Assembly: GCF_000496835.1 (NCBI RefSeq)
Contig: NZ_KI543237.1
Location: 328,364 to 392,363 of the forward strand
DNA: 64,000 nt
Reading direction: 5' to 3'
Source: Thalassobacillus devorans MSP14
Lineage (GTDB): Bacteria > Bacillota > Bacilli > Bacillales > Halobacillaceae
How positions within the stretch are numbered: position 1 is the first letter of the stretch; each line of letters begins with the position of its first letter. Below the pieces are notes generated by a model that saw nothing but the letters and a program-made list of their open reading frames with translations, made no database searches and was not told the DNA's origin. This document shows positions 1-9,058 of the stretch, one piece after another. The translations under genes were made by a program, and so were the position numbers.

Positions 1-35
1 GCTTCTGCGGTGGTTTTTATGTGTATTGATCGAGG

Positions 36-161
36 TTGCACAATTATGCGTTGCAGTCGCACGTTTATAGGTTGCTGGCGCACGATTAGTAGCACAGCTC
101 GCACGTTTATCTCTCCAACTTGCACGATTACATTAAAAAGTAGCACACATAAATCTACCCT
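36..161 (+). repeat. 21-bp phased degenerate repeat array, upstream copy (6 units)
   Basis: Six units whose conserved core T[T/C]GCAC[G/A]NTTA starts at 36, 57, 78, 99, 120 and 141, an exact 21-bp period. Within each unit about 11 bases are conserved and about 10 vary. The core begins GCACAATTA, GCACGTTTA, GCACGATTA, GCACGTTTA, GCACGATTA, and the sixth (GCACACATA) is weaker. All are in the same orientation. The array ends about 17 bp before a TATAAT box at 179-184 that would serve the NERD gene at 215. The position before the first unit (17-25) does not match, so the array starts here. Confidence 0.85.
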
Positions 162-214
162 GCGATCTTTAAAACAGGTATAATAAAACAAAACAGCATT
201 TAGGAAGTGATATA

Positions 215-1165
215 TTGATCATTAAACCCCGAAAGCTCCCTGAAGAAATCAAGAAGCTCCGCGCGCTTACTCGAAGACTTCCGTTTCATCATCCAAAAAT
301 GACTTTAATTACGGAGCAGCTTAAACGCTATGAAGCAGGCTACAATGGTGAAAAATCCCTCGACTTCCCCTTATCATTTCTTCAATCTGATATGATGGTC
401 TTCCACAATCTGCGCCTACACGATGGTAAACACTATTTCCAAATTGACATCCTCCTGCTAACCCCCAATCTTGCTATCATTTTAGAAGTTAAAAATTATA
501 CTGGTACTGTAACGTTTGATGGTTTATTCCATCAGGTAATTAGAAAAAAAGAAAATATGGAAGAAGCATTTTCCGATCCGCTATTGCAAGTAAGACGACA
601 ACAATATCAATTAAGTAACTGGCTTTATCATCACCTCCATATCTCCATCGATATAGAATCCTTAGTAGTAATGGCGAATGATCGCTCTGTAATTAAATCC
701 ACCAGCGATCACCCCTCCAATATCAACAAAATTGTTAAACGTGACTATCTTCCTTACCGAATACATGAGTTATTAGAAAAGCATAAGGATAAGCCTCCGC
801 TGCCTTTAGAAGTTATCTCACAAACTTTAATGACTGGGCATCAGGATCCTGTTCAAAACATCTTGCACCGCTATGATATAGCCCATTCGGAATTATTGAG
901 CGGTGTCGCCTGCCCGAAATGTAATATCCTCGCAATGAAACGCCAATATGGCAAATGGTACTGCCCCCAATGCACCTTCACATCAGATACAGCACACAAC
1001 CAGGCACTTTCTGAATATGCCTTATTAATCGCTTCTACGATATCTAATAGAGAAGCTTGCACCTTTTTAGAAGTCCCATCACGATTTGTCGTTCTTCGGA
1101 TGCTGCAGAACTATGAATCTACCGGCCAAGGAAGAAATGTAAAGTATGTTTTAAAGGAGGAATAA
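215..1165 (+). CDS. NERD domain protein with C-terminal zinc-ribbon-like motif
   Basis: A 316-residue protein starting at a TTG preceded by AGGAAGTGA. Residues about 35-150 look like a NERD (nuclease-related) domain: the stretch with FQIDILLLTPNLAIILEVKNY gives the D...E-x-K pattern of PD-(D/E)XK-type nucleases. The C-terminus holds CPKC and CPQC pairs (about residues 233-253), a likely zinc ribbon. No signal peptide or membrane segment is seen, so it is probably cytoplasmic and DNA-directed. The substrate is unknown. A TATAAT box lies at 179-184 but there is no good -35. The gene stands alone between two 21-bp phased repeat arrays, an arrangement that suggests a self-contained unit. Family assignment is fairly sure; function is not. 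Confidence 0.8.
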   Translation: MIIKPRKLPEEIKKLRALTRRLPFHHPKMTLITEQLKRYEAGYNGEKSLDFPLSFLQSDMMVFHNLRLHDGKHYFQIDILLLTPNLAIILEVKNYTGTVTFDGLFHQVIRKKENMEEAFSDPLLQVRRQQYQLSNWLYHHLHISIDIESLVVMANDRSVIKSTSDHPSNINKIVKRDYLPYRIHELLEKHKDKPPLPLEVISQTLMTGHQDPVQNILHRYDIAHSELLSGVACPKCNILAMKRQYGKWYCPQCTFTSDTAHNQALSEYALLIASTISNREACTFLEVPSRFVVLRMLQNYESTGQGRNVKYVLKEE

Positions 1166-1171
1166 AATAGG

Positions 1172-1276
1172 ATGCACGTTTAGCAGCATAAGTTGCACAC
1201 TTATTTAAGTAAGTTGCACACTTATACTTTCCACTCGCACAATTTCAGGTAAAGACCGCACGTTTAGTTGCATTGA
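1172..1276 (+). repeat. 21-bp phased degenerate repeat array, downstream copy (5 units)
   Basis: Five units of the same core found upstream of the NERD gene. The cores start at 1174, 1195, 1216, 1237 and 1258, again exactly 21 bp apart and in the same orientation (GCACGTTTA, GCACACTTA, GCACACTTA, GCACAATTT, GCACGTTTA). The array begins 6 bp after the NERD stop codon and runs into the terminator of the convergent nuclease gene. The rest of the gap shows no gene. Confidence 0.85.
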
Positions 1277-1311
1277 AAAAAGCCGAGCGCCTATTTTGAG
1301 AGCGCTCAGCT
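1275..1311 (-). terminator. Rho-independent terminator of the secreted nuclease gene
   Basis: Ten-base stem (AGCTGAGCGC / GCGCTCGGCT on the minus strand, one wobble pair) with an 11-base loop, followed by a run of T on the minus strand. It lies just beyond the stop of the gene ending at 1324. Confidence 0.85.
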
Positions 1312-1323
1312 TATTTTCATTAA

Positions 1324-4300
1324 TTATTGGTTAACATCTACAATGCGTCCTTCTACTTCAGGGGCAACGGTCTCCAAAGAAGTAACATGATCAATGAACA
1401 TTTCATAGTCGATAAATCCAGGTTCGCTGACACGGTTTTCTTCAAAAGCCTGGGCAAATACATCATACCCATCGCCGCCTTTAGCAGTAAAAGCGTTAGT
1501 AGCAACGTAGTAGTATTCTTCTTCGTTCAACGGTACATACGAACCGTCTTCCTGTTCGATTTCTACACTTACTACGCGTTCGCCTGCCGGCTTGCTGCTA
1601 TCGTATTCAAATTTCATACCGGCAACCTGCAGGAATCCTCCGCTTGTGTTTGGCGCCTGGCTGACACTGTGCTCCAGTGCTTCAAGAATTTCAGAACCAG
1701 TCAGGTTCATAATCGACAGGGAGTTACCAAACGGCATAACGGTCAACACTTCACCTACAGTGATGTCACCTGTATCGATGGAGGTACGGATACCGCCACC
1801 GTTGGTTACAGCGATTGCAGTTTCCGGATTAACGGATTTAGCTTTAGCAAGCATGCCATCTGCAATCAAGTTGCCAAGGTTTGTTTCTTGTGTACGGACA
1901 AATTCACGTTCCCCGTTTAAGTAAACCTCAGCTGTAGCGCCAATAGATTCATTCTTCACAGCTTCCACTTGCTCAGCGTATGGCGCAAGCATTTCTTTTA
2001 CTTCCGGGTCTTCTTTTAAATCACCAATGGCGACTAATTCACCTTCGTATTGGGTTACTTTACCTTTTTTATTAAAGGTCACATCTAAGGTACCAAGGTT
2101 ATCATTATATTCCCCAGACTGGACAATCACTGTCGGCTCTTCGCCGGCTTCAACAAAGCGAGGTTCGAGCAGCTCACTATGTGTATGTCCACCGACAATG
2201 ATATCAATTCCATCTACTGATTCAGCCAGCGTAAGGTCATTATCATAAGCTGCATTATCATCGAGACCCAGGTGTGTCAGTGCAATAATTTTGTTAACAC
2301 CCTTATCTTCAAAAGCATCGACCATTTCTTCTGCTTCTTCGATGTAGTCTTTAAACGTTACATCTTCTGGGCTGGAGATGTCAGTAGTTTCTTCTGTTGT
2401 CATACCGAAGATACCAACCTTTTCTCCATCAATGTTCTTAATAATGCCACTATAAATATTTCCATCTTCCGGAGTTGAAGTTACAACACTTTCCTGGAAC
2501 TTGCCATCGAACAACTCATCATTTGAGAAGTCTACGTTTGCAGCAACAAACGGGAATTCAGCATTTTCCACAAAGTCAGCCAACGCCTGGTGACCTTCTT
2601 CGTTGGAGCCGAGGTCGAATTCATGGTTACCGAAAGTCATGGCATCATACTCAAAGTAGTTCATAAATTCCAGGTCTGCCTGTCCAAGGAACTCATTAAA
2701 ATATAGGGTACCGGAGAATACATCTCCTGCACTCAACAATAAGGATTCTGGATTTTCACTACGATAATTTTCGATAGCTGTTGCTGTTTTTGCTATTTCA
2801 TCCAGATTTCCATGTGTATCATTGGTGTGCATCAAAGATAATTCATACTTATTATCTTTGCCTGGCTTTTTGTCTTTCCCTTTTCCAGGGGGATTGTTAT
2901 TACCTTTACCTTTTTTCTCACCTACCGTTTTCTTCGGATGGATCTGTACCACAACTGGATCGTGGTCACTTGCGCGTCCATCTTCAACGGAGAAATCAGC
3001 GTTGATATTTACGATATCGACTTTTGTGCGGTGTGCCAGGTTGTTGCTGACTAGAATGTGATCAAGCACCTGAGAATTTCCTTGATAGATATACGTGTAA
3101 CGTTCTTCGCGCGGAAGCTCTTGAATCATGTTGGTAAGGTCATCGCCTTTCAACGTTTGAACTGGTGCTGAGAATTCAAAGTCATTCAAGTCTCCTAGGA
3201 CGACCACGTTAGCATTAGGATCTTCTACTTTAATTTCCTCTACAAAGTCATTTACGACTTTCGCCTGCTGCAGACGCTGCTCTTCACTTCCAAGTACAAC
3301 TGGGTGCTCAGAACCGAATAGTGCTCCGTCACCGCCTTTGGAATTGAAGTGATTGGCGATAACTGTCACTTTTTCGCCATTGAACATAAATTCTCCGGCA
3401 AGAACTTTACGAGAATCATAGAATGCATCATTTGTCGGATCGATGCGCCCTGGATTCAAAGTCAAACCGTTATCATCTACATCAACTGCAGTTGTTGCAT
3501 CGCCAGCCGGCTTGTCTGTCATCGATACACGGTCAGGGTTATAAAGGAAACCGACACGGATATTCCCTCCTGGCTGACCACCATCCTCTTTGTCTTCTGG
3601 AGCAATATCAGAAAACTCGTAGCTTGGTCCGCCAGCCGCTTCAATTGCTTCAATTAACGTTTGATAGCTTTCCGAAGCATCTACGGTACCGTCGTCTTCC
3701 GGCCCATTGTTGTCCTGTACTTCGACAAGTCCGATAATATCTGGGGAGTTCAAGTTTTCAACCATGGTTTCAGCAATACGTTCCACTTTTTCCTGGTCTG
3801 TACCAGCGTGGAAATTCTCTACGTTATAGCTTGCTACAGTCAACTTCGGCTTCAAACCTTTCAACTCAGTGCTATCAGGCTCGGTACCGCCGTCCTGGAT
3901 TTCAGGGAAATCACCTGTCGGACGGATTTTGAAGTTACTGTAGTCATAACTTACAACACCTGTAATTGGTTCAACAAAATAGTCGCCAGTCTTAGCTGTC
4001 AAATCAATTCCATCCACATCAACCAGCACACGCTCCGGATTATAGTCATCTGGAGAAATCAATAATCCGCCAGCATCTGTACGAAGTTGATCTTCACTAG
4101 TTTCGACGAATACTGGAAGTTCATCATACTTAATCGGACCAGTAACAGAAGCATCATTTAGCTGGACTTGCATACCTTCCAGGCTTTCGTAGAAATCAAG
4201 GCCATCTGTTGCTGGTTCAAAGGAAGTCATTGCATCATCTTCGATTACTTCAGTTGGCTGGGTACGATCTTCACCAATTACAACCGGTTCAGGAAGTTCT

Positions 4301-6012
4301 ACACCAGAGTCTACTACTGTCACCCCGGAGCCTGTGATTTGAGTAGTCAATAAGTCATTCGCATCGGAATAACCATCTTCACGCCATTCTTTCACAGTTC
4401 CATCAACCGCAACCAAGTCGCCTACTTCAACGTCATGACTGCGCTCATATACATAAATACCTTCGGATGTAGCAATGTCATCATCAGGATTCACACTTTG
4501 CATGTAAAAACCTTTATTACCCTCAAGCTTTGTCACTACACCTTCGACACCTGCTACAGCATTGCCTTCATATGGTGACGTGTGGCCGGCACCCTGGATG
4601 TCATGAATTTCGGCCTCATCGGCAGGCTTCAAAACACTGTATTCAAAAGTTGCCACTTCACTGGTTTCCCCGTTGTCACGGGCAGCTATTGCTTTGATTG
4701 TCGTATCTTCTGTAATTTCGATTGCTTCGTCATAAAGCATACTATCAGTAGTAGGCTCTGAACCGTCGATAGTATAATAGATTTCTGCGCCTTGTTCGTA
4801 AGTCTTCAATTCTACTTCTGTACCTTCAAAAACGGAGCCGGAAGCAGGGTTTGCTTTTACAGAGAAAACAACATCAATAACATCGTCCCCAGAACGAGAA
4901 AGAAGCTTATAGTTGCCATAGCTGTAATCAACGACACCTTGAACAACTTCGTAGGATTCTCCGACTTTTAAAAGGTCTTCATCTTGCGGCTGAATCAAGA
5001 AACTTCCATTCTCATCTGTCGCTGTAAATTCTCCGTGGTCATTTACGTCTGTGATTTCCACATTTTCAGCAGAAACAAATTCACCTTCGATCGCTTCTCC
5101 ATTTTCCGCTGAAAAATCGGTAGACTGCACAGATTGTGCATCCGGTACACCTGCACCTTCAGTAACTACTTCAACTGTAGCTGAAGAAGCAAGAATCTGC
5201 TGCATGCCATAATAAGAAGAAAATTCACCTTGTGCTTCTACTTCATCTCCAGGCTGTATATTCAATCCTGGTGCGCGGACAATGATTCCTGCTGTATCAT
5301 CTTGTATGTAAAGGTTCGTTTGTCCGCCTGCTTCAAAGGCTGCAGTTGCGATACCTTTCACTTTTACCTGTGCACCTTCTTCAGCCTGGCGAGCATCTTC
5401 GATGGTTTGTAGTTCGACAGGCTCAACCTCTGGCATTTCATAGGAACCAAGATAATTAAAAGTATCTTTGGCGTAACCAACCCATTCAGCACTAGCATCA
5501 AATGCATCGTTTGGATTAGTATCTCCGCTTGTCACATCGGTATTGCGGACAAGTGTGACGTCTTTCGCATAATCGGCATCGTTGCCAACCTGCCCAAATG
5601 AATCCACAATGTCTTCCTGTTTTTTCAAGACAAGCGCGTCATTGCCATTAAACCCAGTGACACTATGGGTCACATCTGCTTTAGCTTTTAGCTCTTCGCC
5701 AGCCTGGCTGTCAACAATAACTAATACTTCGCCACTGGCTAATGTTCCTTCAGGAGTAAGGGTGGATTGTGTATTTACATTTCCATTAGAATACAACTCC
5801 AATTTATACTCCGATAAATCTATGTCACTGCCTGTTCCATTGTAGAGTTCGAGTGCTTTATTATTACTGCTCCCCTCTACATATTCAGAAATAATCAAAT
5901 CGTCCATGTGCTCATCCGCTTGGACCGGCTGAACCGGAGCCACAAACGTTCCGAGCAGCAATACAGCAATCAAACTCAAAGCTTGAATCCGATTACGCAA
6001 GACTTTTTGCAT
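1324..6012 (-). CDS. Giant secreted endonuclease/exonuclease/phosphatase fused to 5'-nucleotidase
   Basis: About 1,562 residues. The frame opens at 6027, but GGAGGG lies inside its first codons and is correctly spaced for the ATG at 6012 (MQKVLRNR...), which gives a clean signal peptide ending near PVQADEH. Domains in order: lamin-tail domain (about 35-190), OB-fold regions, a chitobiase C-terminal-like repeat (YTIDGSEPTTDS, about 410-430), an ExeM-like segment, and an endonuclease/exonuclease/phosphatase domain (NVENF, EVQD, SDHDPV). A Lys/Gly/Pro linker follows, then a calcineurin-like 5'-nucleotidase (HTNDTHGN, GNHEFD, GGHTHS) with its C-terminal domain (NAFTAKGGDGYDVF). This resembles YhcR/YfkN-type enzymes that degrade external nucleic acid to nucleosides and phosphate. 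No LPXTG or anchor is present, so it is probably released. A cre site covers its promoter. Confidence 0.88.
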   Translation of the reverse strand: MQKVLRNRIQALSLIAVLLLGTFVAPVQPVQADEHMDDLIISEYVEGSSNNKALELYNGTGSDIDLSEYKLELYSNGNVNTQSTLTPEGTLASGEVLVIVDSQAGEELKAKADVTHSVTGFNGNDALVLKKQEDIVDSFGQVGNDADYAKDVTLVRNTDVTSGDTNPNDAFDASAEWVGYAKDTFNYLGSYEMPEVEPVELQTIEDARQAEEGAQVKVKGIATAAFEAGGQTNLYIQDDTAGIIVRAPGLNIQPGDEVEAQGEFSSYYGMQQILASSATVEVVTEGAGVPDAQSVQSTDFSAENGEAIEGEFVSAENVEITDVNDHGEFTATDENGSFLIQPQDEDLLKVGESYEVVQGVVDYSYGNYKLLSRSGDDVIDVVFSVKANPASGSVFEGTEVELKTYEQGAEIYYTIDGSEPTTDSMLYDEAIEITEDTTIKAIAARDNGETSEVATFEYSVLKPADEAEIHDIQGAGHTSPYEGNAVAGVEGVVTKLEGNKGFYMQSVNPDDDIATSEGIYVYERSHDVEVGDLVAVDGTVKEWREDGYSDANDLLTTQITGSGVTVVDSGVELPEPVVIGEDRTQPTEVIEDDAMTSFEPATDGLDFYESLEGMQVQLNDASVTGPIKYDELPVFVETSEDQLRTDAGGLLISPDDYNPERVLVDVDGIDLTAKTGDYFVEPITGVVSYDYSNFKIRPTGDFPEIQDGGTEPDSTELKGLKPKLTVASYNVENFHAGTDQEKVERIAETMVENLNSPDIIGLVEVQDNNGPEDDGTVDASESYQTLIEAIEAAGGPSYEFSDIAPEDKEDGGQPGGNIRVGFLYNPDRVSMTDKPAGDATTAVDVDDNGLTLNPGRIDPTNDAFYDSRKVLAGEFMFNGEKVTVIANHFNSKGGDGALFGSEHPVVLGSEEQRLQQAKVVNDFVEEIKVEDPNANVVVLGDLNDFEFSAPVQTLKGDDLTNMIQELPREERYTYIYQGNSQVLDHILVSNNLAHRTKVDIVNINADFSVEDGRASDHDPVVVQIHPKKTVGEKKGKGNNNPPGKGKDKKPGKDNKYELSLMHTNDTHGNLDEIAKTATAIENYRSENPESLLLSAGDVFSGTLYFNEFLGQADLEFMNYFEYDAMTFGNHEFDLGSNEEGHQALADFVENAEFPFVAANVDFSNDELFDGKFQESVVTSTPEDGNIYSGIIKNIDGEKVGIFGMTTEETTDISSPEDVTFKDYIEEAEEMVDAFEDKGVNKIIALTHLGLDDNAAYDNDLTLAESVDGIDIIVGGHTHSELLEPRFVEAGEEPTVIVQSGEYNDNLGTLDVTFNKKGKVTQYEGELVAIGDLKEDPEVKEMLAPYAEQVEAVKNESIGATAEVYLNGEREFVRTQETNLGNLIADGMLAKAKSVNPETAIAVTNGGGIRTSIDTGDITVGEVLTVMPFGNSLSIMNLTGSEILEALEHSVSQAPNTSGGFLQVAGMKFEYDSSKPAGERVVSVEIEQEDGSYVPLNEEEYYYVATNAFTAKGGDGYDVFAQAFEENRVSEPGFIDYEMFIDHVTSLETVAPEVEGRIVDVNQ

Positions 6013-6083
6013 CTGCATACCCTCCATATAGATTAGTAGTCATACATCTAGCACTACCATTATAAAGAAATTCTGACAATAAG

Positions 6084-6112
6084 AGTATAATTGTGACATT
6101 TTTTATTGAAAA
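6084..6112 (-). promoter_or_regulatory. Predicted sigma-A promoter of the nuclease gene
   Basis: On the minus strand TTTTCA (6107-6112) and TATACT (6084-6089) are separated by 17 bp, about 60-70 bp before the chosen start. The -35 box lies inside the cre site. Confidence 0.55.
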
Positions 6113-6120
6113 CGATTACA
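6107..6120 (-). promoter_or_regulatory. CcpA cre site
   Basis: TGAAAACGATTACA matches the Bacillus cre consensus TGWAANCGNTNWCA at every position and overlaps the predicted -35 box. Known CcpA logic predicts repression of the nuclease gene when a preferred carbon source is present. Confidence 0.7.
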
Positions 6121-6208
6121 TTTCCCTATGACTTAAGACATAACTTTAATTAGGAGTTTTCACCTGCAGTACTTGGAATTTTATTGCAACATCGCTCATT
6201 TTCCCATT

Positions 6209-6240
6209 AAAAAAGTCCGTCACTAAGGACGGGCTTTTTT
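6209..6240 (-). terminator. Terminator of the peptide-transport operon
   Basis: Seven-base stem (GTCCGTC with GACGGGC, one wobble) flanked by A and T runs on either side, so it could act in both directions. It lies 7 bp beyond the stop of the last ABC gene. Confidence 0.8.
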
Positions 6241-6246
6241 GTTATT

Positions 6247-7218
6247 TTATTCTTCTACTAAATGACAGGCCACCCAGTGTTCCGGTCTCACTTCAACAAA
6301 TTCAGGCAGCACATTTCGGCATTGCTCCTCTGCTAGCGGGCACCGTTGATGGAATGGACATCCACTTGGCGGGTCAGTTGGACTTGGAACATCTCCCTTC
6401 AGTATGATCCGTTCTTTTTTTACAAGGGGATCGGATGTTGGCACGGCTGATAATAAAGCTTTCGTATAGGGGTGGAGCGGGTCCTGATATAAGGCCTCGG
6501 TATCAGCAAGTTCCATTATTTTTCCGAGATACATGACGCCGACTCGGTCGCTGATATGTTTGACTACGTTCAAATCATGGGAGATGAACAGATACGTTAA
6601 GTCAAATTCTTCCTGTAAATCGACTAGCAGCTTCAAAATCTGAGCCTGGATGGAAACATCCAAAGCTGAAACTGGTTCATCCGCGACAACGAGTTTCGGC
6701 TTCAATACAAGCGCCCTGGCAATACTGATTCGCTGCCGTTGTCCACCACTGAATTGATGGGGGTAGCGTTTTGAATGCTCTAAAGGCAGTCCTACTTTCT
6801 CCAAAATCTCATCCACCCGCTGATTAGCCTCCACCTTACTGATGGAAAAGTGGGTGTATAAAGGCTCGGACACTAACTCTCTTACTGTCATTCGAGGATT
6901 TAAAGAACTATATGGATCCTGGAAAACCAGTTGCATATCGCGCCGCATTTTTCTTAAATCCTGTTTGGAATAATCAAGGATATTTTTATCGTTGAATAAC
7001 ACTTTCCCACCTGTCGGTTCCAAAATACGTAAGATACTTCTGCCTAAGGTGGACTTCCCACAGCCACTTTCGCCAACTAAGGACAGGGTTTCTTTAGCTT
7101 TCACTTCGAAACTTACATCGTTGACTGCTTTTACATATCCTTTCGTCCGCTTAAAAACGCCAGCTTTGACGGGAAAAAATTTTTCTAACGATTCTACTTT
7201 GAGTAATGTCTCAGACAT
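6247..7218 (-). CDS. Peptide ABC transporter ATP-binding protein (DppF/OppF type)
   Basis: 323 residues, the second ATPase of a five-part peptide importer. Walker A is GESGCGKST, the signature FSGGQRQR, Walker B LVVADEP followed by SALD. The C-terminal oligopeptide-transporter extension with the Cys-rich CPFHQRCPLAEEQC segment is typical of OppF/DppF and in some members holds an iron-sulfur cluster. It overlaps the upstream ATPase gene by 8 bp, indicating translational coupling. It is the last gene of the anmK operon, so the cargo may be cell-wall peptides rather than general peptides (inference). Confidence 0.9.
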   Translation of the reverse strand: MSETLLKVESLEKFFPVKAGVFKRTKGYVKAVNDVSFEVKAKETLSLVGESGCGKSTLGRSILRILEPTGGKVLFNDKNILDYSKQDLRKMRRDMQLVFQDPYSSLNPRMTVRELVSEPLYTHFSISKVEANQRVDEILEKVGLPLEHSKRYPHQFSGGQRQRISIARALVLKPKLVVADEPVSALDVSIQAQILKLLVDLQEEFDLTYLFISHDLNVVKHISDRVGVMYLGKIMELADTEALYQDPLHPYTKALLSAVPTSDPLVKKERIILKGDVPSPTDPPSGCPFHQRCPLAEEQCRNVLPEFVEVRPEHWVACHLVEE

Positions 7219-8194
7219 GGTTTGCCATCTCCTCCTGGTAAATCCAACATTTGCAGCGATGGTTTTCCGCTACTTCCAAGTCATCAGGCGACACTCTTGC
7301 ACATATATCCATCGCTTCCGGGCAGCGTGTCACAAACCTGCATCCTGTCGGCATCTGTTCCACCGAGGGCACTTTTCCAGGAATGGAGTACAATGCATCT
7401 GAACGGTCCCCTACCATCGATTTCAACAAACCTTTTGTATAGGGGTGCTTCGGTCGGTGAAACAGGCTGACGACATCGGTCTCCTCTACGATTTCACCGG
7501 CGTACATAACGGCCACTCGCTGGCAGGTCTCGGCTATCACTCCTAAGTCATGTGTAATCATAAGGATGGACGTTTCGAAGTCATCCCGGAGCTCTTTCAT
7601 CAATTCCAAAATTTGTGCTTGAATGGTTACATCGAGCGCCGTTGTCGGCTCATCAGCAATCAATAGTTTTGGATTGCATAACATGGCAATGGCAATCATA
7701 ATGCGCTGCCGCATTCCCCCGGATAACTGATGCGGATACTCTTTCATGATCTGCTCAGGGCGTGGGATACCTACCCTTTCTATGATTTTCACACACGCCC
7801 GTTTCATTTCTTTTTTTGATAGCTTCGTATGGAACTTTAGTGATTCCATCAATTGATCTTCGATAGTAAACAGAGGATCGAGCGCGGACATTGGTTCCTG
7901 GAAAATCATCGAGATTTTATTGCCGCGGATTTTTCGTAACTCTTTCGGAGATAATTTCAATAAGTCCTTTTCCTCTTCAAATACAATCTCCCCTTTGGAG
8001 ACTTGTAAGGGGGGACTTGCAAGCAACCCCATAATAGCTAACGAAGTTAGACTTTTCCCGCTGCCGGATTCCCCGACAATGCCATAAATCTCCCTTTTTC
8101 CTATTTCTAAGTTGATATTTTTAACGACATTCAGTACCTCTTCATCCATTTTCACATCGATTTGCAAGTCCTTGATTTGTAAAATAGGTTCCAT
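7211..8194 (-). CDS. Peptide ABC transporter ATP-binding protein (DppD/OppD type)
   Basis: 327 residues, the first ATPase of the importer. It has Walker A GESGSGKS, signature LSGGMRQR and Walker [13 protein letters not shown]. The oligopeptide-transporter C-terminal extension includes [14 protein letters not shown]. It forms a heterodimer with the downstream ATPase and drives the DppB/DppC-type permease. It is spaced 16 bp from the permease gene upstream and overlaps the next gene. No missing motif is seen. Confidence 0.9.
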   Translation of the reverse strand: MEPILQIKDLQIDVKMDEEVLNVVKNINLEIGKREIYGIVGESGSGKSLTSLAIMGLLASPPLQVSKGEIVFEEEKDLLKLSPKELRKIRGNKISMIFQEPMSALDPLFTIEDQLMESLKFHTKLSKKEMKRACVKIIERVGIPRPEQIMKEYPHQLSGGMRQRIMIAIAMLCNPKLLIADEPTTALDVTIQAQILELMKELRDDFETSILMITHDLGVIAETCQRVAVMYAGEIVEETDVVSLFHRPKHPYTKGLLKSMVGDRSDALYSIPGKVPSVEQMPTGCRFVTRCPEAMDICARVSPDDLEVAENHRCKCWIYQEEMANHV

Positions 8195-8210
8195 CCTGAC
8201 TGCCTCCTCT

Positions 8211-9047
8211 CTATTTCAATTTTGGATCCAATAAATCTCGTAAACTATCTCCAAGCAGATTGAAACAGAAAATCGTGACAATGATGAACAATGCCGGGAA
8301 TATCGCGATCCACGGAGCAATCTCCATATACTGGCGGCTCTCATTCAACATCGCACCCCACGAAGGATTTGGAGGCTGGATGCCAAGACCCAGGAAACTT
8401 AAGGCGGCTTCTGTCAAAATCGCTCCAGACAGTGCTAATGTACTTTGAACGATAAATGGGGCCAGCACATTCGGTGACACGTGCCGGAATATGACCTTGT
8501 GCGTTTTGACCCCGATTGCTTTTGCGCTAATGATGAACTCCATTTCCTTGACTGCAATGACAGCTGCACGCACCGTACGCGTAAATACAGGCGTAAAAAC
8601 AATCCCGATGGCAATCATGGTATTTTCTAAATTAGGTCCCAGTACTGCCACAATGGTCAGAGCAAGTAGAATATCCGGGAAAGCGAACAATATATCCATG
8701 ATTCGCATGATCAGATTATCTACCCAGTTCTGAAAGAAGCCGGCAATCAATCCGAACACAAACCCTAACGAAGCACCAATTCCCACAGAAATCAGCCCTA
8801 CATACAAAGAGACCCTCGCCCCTTCTACAACCCGGCTGAAAATATCCCTGCCGAATTCATCCGTACCGAACCAATAAGTTGCACTCGGACCTTCCAACAT
8901 ATGCTCTTTATACATTTCTGTCGAATCATGCGGGGAAAGCCACGGACCAAAAAGACCAAGCAATAGCACAAGCCCTACTCCAATGACCCCAACAATTCCA
9001 ACCTTATCTTTCTTTAATCTAGCCATGATTTCTTTCATAGTTACCAC
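8211..9047 (-). CDS. Peptide ABC transporter permease (DppC type)
   Basis: 278 residues. An N-terminal membrane anchor (VIGVGLVLLLGLFGPWL) precedes the binding-protein-dependent transport domain with about five more membrane segments. The EAA-type loop AAVIAVKEMEFIISAKAIG contacts the ATPases, and SFLGLGIQPPNPSWG is a DppC hallmark. It pairs with the DppB-type permease encoded 11 bp upstream. Confidence 0.9.
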   Translation of the reverse strand: MVTMKEIMARLKKDKVGIVGVIGVGLVLLLGLFGPWLSPHDSTEMYKEHMLEGPSATYWFGTDEFGRDIFSRVVEGARVSLYVGLISVGIGASLGFVFGLIAGFFQNWVDNLIMRIMDILFAFPDILLALTIVAVLGPNLENTMIAIGIVFTPVFTRTVRAAVIAVKEMEFIISAKAIGVKTHKVIFRHVSPNVLAPFIVQSTLALSGAILTEAALSFLGLGIQPPNPSWGAMLNESRQYMEIAPWIAIFPALFIIVTIFCFNLLGDSLRDLLDPKLK

Positions 9048-9058
9048 TCCGAAATCAA

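Noticed and set aside
36-161. CRISPR array
   Set aside because: Period is only 21 bp, the conserved part is about 11 bp, there are no unique 30-bp spacers and no cas genes.
1592-5845. Many plus-strand frames opposite the giant nuclease gene
   Set aside because: They overlap a continuous, well-recognised multidomain frame, lack Shine-Dalgarno sites and show no family features.
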